NCBI RefSeq assembly: GCF_030644205.1
Contig: NZ_CP128647.1
Span: 1,054,001 to 1,118,000 of the forward strand
Source of the DNA: Mogibacterium neglectum
GTDB taxonomy: Bacteria; Bacillota; Clostridia; Peptostreptococcales; Anaerovoracaceae
Direction: 5' to 3'
Length of the DNA: 64,000 nt
In this document: positions 59,732-64,000 of the stretch, in pieces
Numbering within the stretch: the stretch's first letter is position 1
Layout: every line of letters begins with the position of its first letter
The notes under the pieces: model-generated
The model's input: the letters and a program-made list of their open reading frames with translations, nothing else
What the model was told of the DNA's origin: nothing
Databases searched by the model: none
Position numbers and translations under genes: made by a program

Positions 59732-62700
59732 CTAGAAACCAAGCTTCTTTGCATACGCAAGAACTGCTTTTTCAAATGCCTCAATTGGTGGGTGCACTGT
59801 TCCGGCACCGATCTGACCAAATCCCGCAATCTTGTGAGCAATACCTGTATTGATTACAGGAGTGATTCCCTTTTCAACGACAAGTCTTGCGTCGATTCCT
59901 AGGCAGGTACCAGTGAAATTCCAATTTGGAATTATATAATTAGGGTTTCTATCGATTGTGATCTCTGTCATCTCATTTGATGTATTTAGAGCATCCTCGT
60001 ATCCCCCAGCACCAACAAATCTTGTTACAGCTGGTGCAGCAATCATAGCCATACCACCAACTCCAACGGTTTCTGTAATAGCGCTATCACCGATATCTGG
60101 GCACGCATCTTCACCGTCATATCCTGTAAAGTAGAGTCCCTGAGGTGTATTAACTGGTCCAGTGAACCACTCATCTCCCATACCTGCGATACGGATTCCG
60201 AAATTTACACCATTTCTGCACATTGCAGTTACTACAGTTCCTTCTGTAAGTCTTCTAGCTCCATCCATAATTGACTTTCCTGTAGCCATCATTATATTGA
60301 GGAAGAACTGATCTGTATCAGACAGGAACTTGATTACCTGAGACTTTTCATCCTCTGGCATATCCATATCAGTGATTATCGGTGCCATTTCCTTTAGGAA
60401 GCATAGAGAAGCAGCGATATTTCTCTGGTGGAATTCATCACCCATAGCAATCGCCTTAGCAATTAATGGATTAACATTCAGTCCACCTTCAATGCTTCTT
60501 ATAGCTCTTCCGAGGGTTGGACCTAGAACATCTCTCATCCATCTTAGTCTGTTTACAACCTCTTCTGAGTATGCACCGAATCTAAGAACCTTTCCTATTC
60601 CTTCGTTCATCTGGCAGTATGCATAATTACCATCAGTTTCGTTCTGAACTACGAACACTGGCATATGCTGAGTAGTAATTCCTCCCATAGGTCCTACTGC
60701 ATTACAGTGGTGACAAGGAATGAACTTAATTTCACCAGACTCAAGGAGCTTACGCGCATCAGCTTCATTATCTGCCCACTCTTCGAACAATACTGCACCT
60801 ACACAAGAGCCCTGTACTGTAGCAGGCATATCCTTATACTCAATAGGAGGACCAGCGTGAAGTATTACTCTTCCATTGTTCTCGTTGAGCTCTGAAATAA
60901 CAGTCATAGCTGGAACATTATCCTTCAGAACTGGCTGTGCAGCTACAACCTTAGCGATAACCTTGCGGTTTGCTTCGTCGATATCAAAGCCCTCGTAGTT
61001 TCTGAGGAAGTTAAGAGCCTTAATGAGCTCAATGTTTCCTCCTGCTGGTGGCATCCAATCATATTGAACTACATCGCATCCAAACTTAGCTGTAACTTCT
61101 GCAAAGCTCTTAAGACCGATGTTAATTACCTTTGGCTTGTGTGAAAGCATCGATAAAAGCTTTTCCGAAGGCTCAGCTGGAGTAAATTCTTTTACTTCCT
61201 TAGGTCTTGTTTCTTTTGGCTCCTCAGTGAATTTATATCCTACAGCTTCGATAGCAATCTCAACGGCTAGCTTGTTAGTCTCCGCTACGATTACGCCTGC
61301 ATCCTGAAGCTTCTTAACAGATTCGTCATAACCCTGATAATCATTTCTTGTTCCGCAAACCTCTGCTACGAAGAAAATTTCTCTATTCTGAGATTTAGCC
61401 TTATTCTTTAATGTCTCAACAGCCGGAATAAGAGCGCCAGCCATATCGTCATGAGAACCATATCCTAGAACAACATCGAATAGGATTACACCTGTGCTAG
61501 GGTCGTCCATAGCCTCTTCCATGCACTCCACTCTCTTTGTAGGATCAGTCATAGGGTGTGGCTTGCCCTGAGTATACATGTCATCGCCTAGGTCGATTAC
61601 AACGTGGCCATCGTGATTTAGCTTAAATCCATCTGCATAAGTATTATCAGTAATCTTAAGGGCATCCTTAATCATCATAGCAGCCTCGCCTGCCAATGTA
61701 CCGCCGGAGTAATACGCTTTGATTGTCTTCTTATCTTCAGGCTTGAAAAACTTAGACCTGTCGCAATCAACAGTCCCTTCAGCCACTTTCTGGCCTCTTA
61801 CTAAGCTCACTGCAAGACGAGCACACTCATCAAGTGTATAAGTCTGATACAGACCTTCTTCGTAATATTCTGGCTTCTCACCTAGGAATAAGCAAACTAC
61901 AGGCTTACTATAAACGCTAAGTCTTGCTGCAATCTTGTCTCTTACTGACTTTGCTGGTGGTTTAGAGATAACAACGAGCACCTTGACTGTCTGATCCTTT
62001 TCCATAGCATCGATGACATCCATCATAGTGGTACCGCCAACTTCTTCAGAGAGGTCACGTCCACCAGTGCCGATAGCATTTGTTACACCCTCACCCAGTC
62101 TATCGATAATAGTTGTGAGCTCCTGAATACCCGTTCCAGAAGCACCAATGATGCCAATTGATCCAGGATTTACAGTGTTTGTAAATGCAATTGGCACACT
62201 CTGAATGATTCCCGTTCCACAGTCTGGACCCATAACCACGAGACCTTTCTCGTGAGCCTTATCCTTGATCTTCTTCTCATCCTCAATTGTTACATTGTCG
62301 GAGAACATGAATACATTCATGCCCTCGTCGAGAGCTCTATCTGCCTCAAGTGCAGCGTAAGCTCCTGGAATCGAGATTACTGCTAGGTTAGCATCTGGCA
62401 TCTGCTTAAGCGCCTGATCCCAGCTCTTTGCTGATTTATTTCCTTCGCTTTTTTTATCAGCATTTGCTTCCTTTGCAAAGTACTCGTCAACCTTATCCAT
62501 AAGCGCAGCGAGCACGCTCTCTTCTGATACATCAGCAACAACTACCATATCGTTAGCAGTTGCGTTCATTAGCTCTTCAGTCTCAAGCCCACTCTGCTTA
62601 AAAATGTCCTTGTTAGCTGGAGTTGCCATCATGATGGATACCTTGTTTACACCATCAACTGTCGAAACCGCATTAGTAAGTAGCATTAGGGTAACAGAAT

Positions 62701-62737
62701 CATGATAACTTCCTGCTTTTACAATTGTCTTTAGCAT
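59732..62737 (-). CDS. fdrA: FdrA-YlbE fusion, oxamate carbamoyltransferase subunits
   Basis: A 1001-residue fusion. Residues 1-500 correspond to FdrA, with an acyl-CoA-synthetase-like core (VVMGPDCGTGIIQ, SIGIIGASGTGIQELTTIID, EVCGTRNDYQGYD). After a charged, Pro-rich linker (502-530), residues 535-1001 match YlbE/DUF1116 (DVVQYDWMPPAGGN, PCHHCNAVGPMGGIT, GIAHKIAGFGQIGAGTVHPP). In E. coli these are two genes reported, with ylbF, as allFGH, encoding oxamic transcarbamylase (from memory). The reaction is oxalurate plus phosphate to oxamate plus carbamoyl phosphate. No YlbF/DUF2877 gene is visible in the window; it may lie beyond the right edge. Confidence 0.9.
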   Translation of the reverse strand: MLKTIVKAGSYHDSVTLMLLTNAVSTVDGVNKVSIMMATPANKDIFKQSGLETEELMNATANDMVVVADVSEESVLAALMDKVDEYFAKEANADKKSEGNKSAKSWDQALKQMPDANLAVISIPGAYAALEADRALDEGMNVFMFSDNVTIEDEKKIKDKAHEKGLVVMGPDCGTGIIQSVPIAFTNTVNPGSIGIIGASGTGIQELTTIIDRLGEGVTNAIGTGGRDLSEEVGGTTMMDVIDAMEKDQTVKVLVVISKPPAKSVRDKIAARLSVYSKPVVCLFLGEKPEYYEEGLYQTYTLDECARLAVSLVRGQKVAEGTVDCDRSKFFKPEDKKTIKAYYSGGTLAGEAAMMIKDALKITDNTYADGFKLNHDGHVVIDLGDDMYTQGKPHPMTDPTKRVECMEEAMDDPSTGVILFDVVLGYGSHDDMAGALIPAVETLKNKAKSQNREIFFVAEVCGTRNDYQGYDESVKKLQDAGVIVAETNKLAVEIAIEAVGYKFTEEPKETRPKEVKEFTPAEPSEKLLSMLSHKPKVINIGLKSFAEVTAKFGCDVVQYDWMPPAGGNIELIKALNFLRNYEGFDIDEANRKVIAKVVAAQPVLKDNVPAMTVISELNENNGRVILHAGPPIEYKDMPATVQGSCVGAVLFEEWADNEADARKLLESGEIKFIPCHHCNAVGPMGGITTQHMPVFVVQNETDGNYAYCQMNEGIGKVLRFGAYSEEVVNRLRWMRDVLGPTLGRAIRSIEGGLNVNPLIAKAIAMGDEFHQRNIAASLCFLKEMAPIITDMDMPEDEKSQVIKFLSDTDQFFLNIMMATGKSIMDGARRLTEGTVVTAMCRNGVNFGIRIAGMGDEWFTGPVNTPQGLYFTGYDGEDACPDIGDSAITETVGVGGMAMIAAPAVTRFVGAGGYEDALNTSNEMTEITIDRNPNYIIPNWNFTGTCLGIDARLVVEKGITPVINTGIAHKIAGFGQIGAGTVHPPIEAFEKAVLAYAKKLGF

Positions 62738-62756
62738 TTATTCTCTCCCTTTTATA

Positions 62757-63809
62757 TTAGTCAGCAAATCTATTCTTGTGATCATATCTATTAAAGTGAA
62801 CCGGTTCACCCTTTAAATACTCAACTAGTTCGTCTGCAACATCTAAACCACCTGTTGCATAAGCCTTTTCCATTCTATTCTTAGCTCTCTCTCCAGGGAA
62901 GTTTACCTTATCAAATCCTGGAGCAGGCTTCATTGCATCAAGTTCGTCTAGGCACTGGCTCATAGCCTTCTTGAAGGCCTCTGCACCGACAAATCTCTCT
63001 GGGTCAATTACGATATGCATCTGACCAAGTCTTCTGCCCTCTGAAAGATCGTGGTACATGGAGCTAACATGACCACCGAATGGTACACCAAGAAGAATTC
63101 CAGAGAATACATCGACGAGCATCATAAGCCCATATCCCTTAGCCCCAGCAATAGGGTTAAGAGCATTAACCTTATGCGGATCTGTAACAGGAGCACCATT
63201 CTCATCCACTGCCCAATCTGCAGGAATTTCCTCATGCTTAGATCTCTTATCTAGAATCTTTCCCCAAGCCTGAACTGTAGTAGCCATATCAAATACTATC
63301 TTTCTATCATCAGCGGTTGGAGCTGCAAATGACATAGGGTTTGTTCCGTAATATGGTTCAGCACCACCGTAAGGAACTGCCATAGGATCTGACTGACAGA
63401 ACGAAATTGCTAGTAGACCTTCATCTGCAGCCATCTCTGTGTAGTAACCAATGGATCCCGAGTGTGAAAGGTTTGCCATTCCCACAACAGCGATTCCATT
63501 CTTCTTAGCCATCTCAATAGCTTTTTCCATGCCTGCCTTAGCAACAGTAAAACCTATTCCATTATCTCCATCAAGGATTCCAGAGCATGGTCCAGTTTCC
63601 TTCCAAGTCATGTTTGGCTCAACTGTGATTCCACCTTTAGCAATTCTCTCACTATAATACTCAACTCTTACTGCACCGTGAGAATAGTAACCTCTTTCAT
63701 GAGCCCAAGTAAGAATCTCTGCTGTAGTTTCAGCGTCATCAGCATGTAGTCCCGCCTGCATGAGTTTATTTTTCATTAAGCCCTTTAATTCTTCTCTCGA
63801 TAATTTCAC
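62757..63809 (-). CDS. allD: Ureidoglycolate dehydrogenase
   Basis: A 350-residue NAD-dependent dehydrogenase of the malate/lactate (type 2) family. SHGAVRVEYYSERIAKGG, MCQSDPM-like ISFCQSDPMAVPYGGAEPYY, DMATTVQAWGKILDKRS and GAKGYGLMMLVDVFSGILLG follow E. coli AllD closely. The GTG at 63809 has GGAGG ten bases upstream and gives KLSREEL directly after Met, as in E. coli; the ATG at 63842 is rejected. Oxidises ureidoglycolate to oxalurate and makes NADH. Confidence 0.95.
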   Translation of the reverse strand: MKLSREELKGLMKNKLMQAGLHADDAETTAEILTWAHERGYYSHGAVRVEYYSERIAKGGITVEPNMTWKETGPCSGILDGDNGIGFTVAKAGMEKAIEMAKKNGIAVVGMANLSHSGSIGYYTEMAADEGLLAISFCQSDPMAVPYGGAEPYYGTNPMSFAAPTADDRKIVFDMATTVQAWGKILDKRSKHEEIPADWAVDENGAPVTDPHKVNALNPIAGAKGYGLMMLVDVFSGILLGVPFGGHVSSMYHDLSEGRRLGQMHIVIDPERFVGAEAFKKAMSQCLDELDAMKPAPGFDKVNFPGERAKNRMEKAYATGGLDVADELVEYLKGEPVHFNRYDHKNRFAD

Positions 63810-63855
63810 TTGTTTTTTTCCTCCATGAACCTGCATATACAAATTCTTTCTATAA

Positions 63856-63886
63856 AACAGGTCCGCATCTATGACGCGAACCTGTT
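63856..63886 (-). terminator. Intercistronic hairpin between allE and allD
   Basis: Minus-strand AACAGGTTCGC, nine bases, GCGGACCTGTT (one G-U pair) followed by TTATA. The 11-bp stem lies 27 bp after the allE stop. The short T tract suggests attenuation or transcript processing, not full termination, since downstream genes lack another obvious promoter. Confidence 0.65.
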
Positions 63887-63913
63887 ACCAACAATTCATA
63901 ATATTGTTTAAAC

Positions 63914-64000
63914 TTACAGCTCAACGTCTCTGTTGCAATCCTTTGAGTAGATGTAGATAAAGTCTTCAGTACCTACACCGTAGCAAGCCTGTGGTACGTA
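63914..64000 (-). CDS. allE: (S)-ureidoglycine aminohydrolase, C-terminal part
   Basis: The last 28 codons of a gene entering from the right edge. The peptide contains PQACYGVGTEDFIYIYSKD and CNRDVEL. It resembles the AllE C-terminus (a PQW...G...YLLYKDVNR pattern), a bicupin that converts ureidoglycine to ureidoglycolate and ammonia. This is exactly the missing step between the AllC and AllD reactions. The call rests on a short segment plus context. Confidence 0.7.
   Translation of the reverse strand, partial: YVPQACYGVGTEDFIYIYSKDCNRDVEL

Noticed and set aside
1-64000. CRISPR arrays, insertion sequences, prophage or integrated elements
   Set aside because: No spaced direct repeats, transposase, integrase or phage structural genes were seen; gene content and codon style look uniform by eye.

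Overview
The window comes from a low-GC, strictly anaerobic Firmicute, most likely a Clostridia member; the gene set fits the Family XIII/Mogibacterium-like amino-acid and ureide fermenters, but that placement is inference. Supporting evidence is the AUU-started infC behind an L20-type leader, consensus sigma-A promoters, a dimeric GlyQS-type glycyl-tRNA synthetase, pyruvate phosphate dikinase, a trimeric NADH-dependent [FeFe]-hydrogenase, an Nfn transhydrogenase, a glycyl radical enzyme and a ureide degradation operon. No rRNA, tRNA, insertion sequence, prophage or CRISPR array was seen.

Layout. 1-5.6 kb (minus): cmk, nrdR, a lipoprotein PPIase, infC-rpmI-rplT with its leader, and an NhaC antiporter. 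5.9-7.4 kb (plus): TPP riboswitch, ThiT thiamine transporter, Maf. 7.4-11.1 kb (minus): thiS-F-G-H-tenI, with no TPP riboswitch but a terminator hairpin at the start of its leader. 11.5-19.1 kb (minus): a ten-gene Mrp/Mbh-type antiporter operon with three MrpD-like subunits and a split MrpA. 19.3-22.2 kb (plus): a radical SAM gene cotranscribed with lexA under a LexA-box-like site, then uraA. 22.2-25.1 kb: a zinc phospholipase C-like protein, a COG2426 membrane protein and an M18 aminopeptidase. 25.3-29.5 kb (minus): hydrogenase genes, with a divergent DRTGG protein and an S66 peptidase. 31-42.6 kb (minus): two unknown genes, YitT, PpdK, GlyS, DUF4342, RecO, Era, YbeY, PhoH, YqeY and S21. 42.7-45.2 kb: Nnr and a divergent amidase. 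45.3-50.3 kb (minus): a hydroxyproline module of TetR regulator, HypE activase, HypD dehydratase and ProC. 50.5-54.3 kb (minus): a CofE-like protein and NfnAB. 54.5-64 kb (minus): the ureide operon allE(partial)-allD-fdrA/ylbE fusion-arcC-lactate-permease-like carrier-small membrane protein-allC-XRE/GntR regulator.

How it fits together. The ureide operon encodes allantoate to ureidoglycine, ureidoglycolate, oxalurate, then oxamate plus carbamoyl phosphate, with ATP from carbamate kinase. HypD and ProC turn trans-4-hydroxyproline into proline, consuming reductant. NfnAB and HydABC would balance NADH, NADPH and ferredoxin. The Mrp-like complex and NhaC would handle Na+/H+. The most unusual items are the FdrA-YlbE fusion with its lactate-permease partner and hybrid regulator, the lysine-less third MrpD paralogue, the thiS leader hairpin, the SOS-boxed radical SAM-lexA operon, and three unexplained structured intergenic elements.
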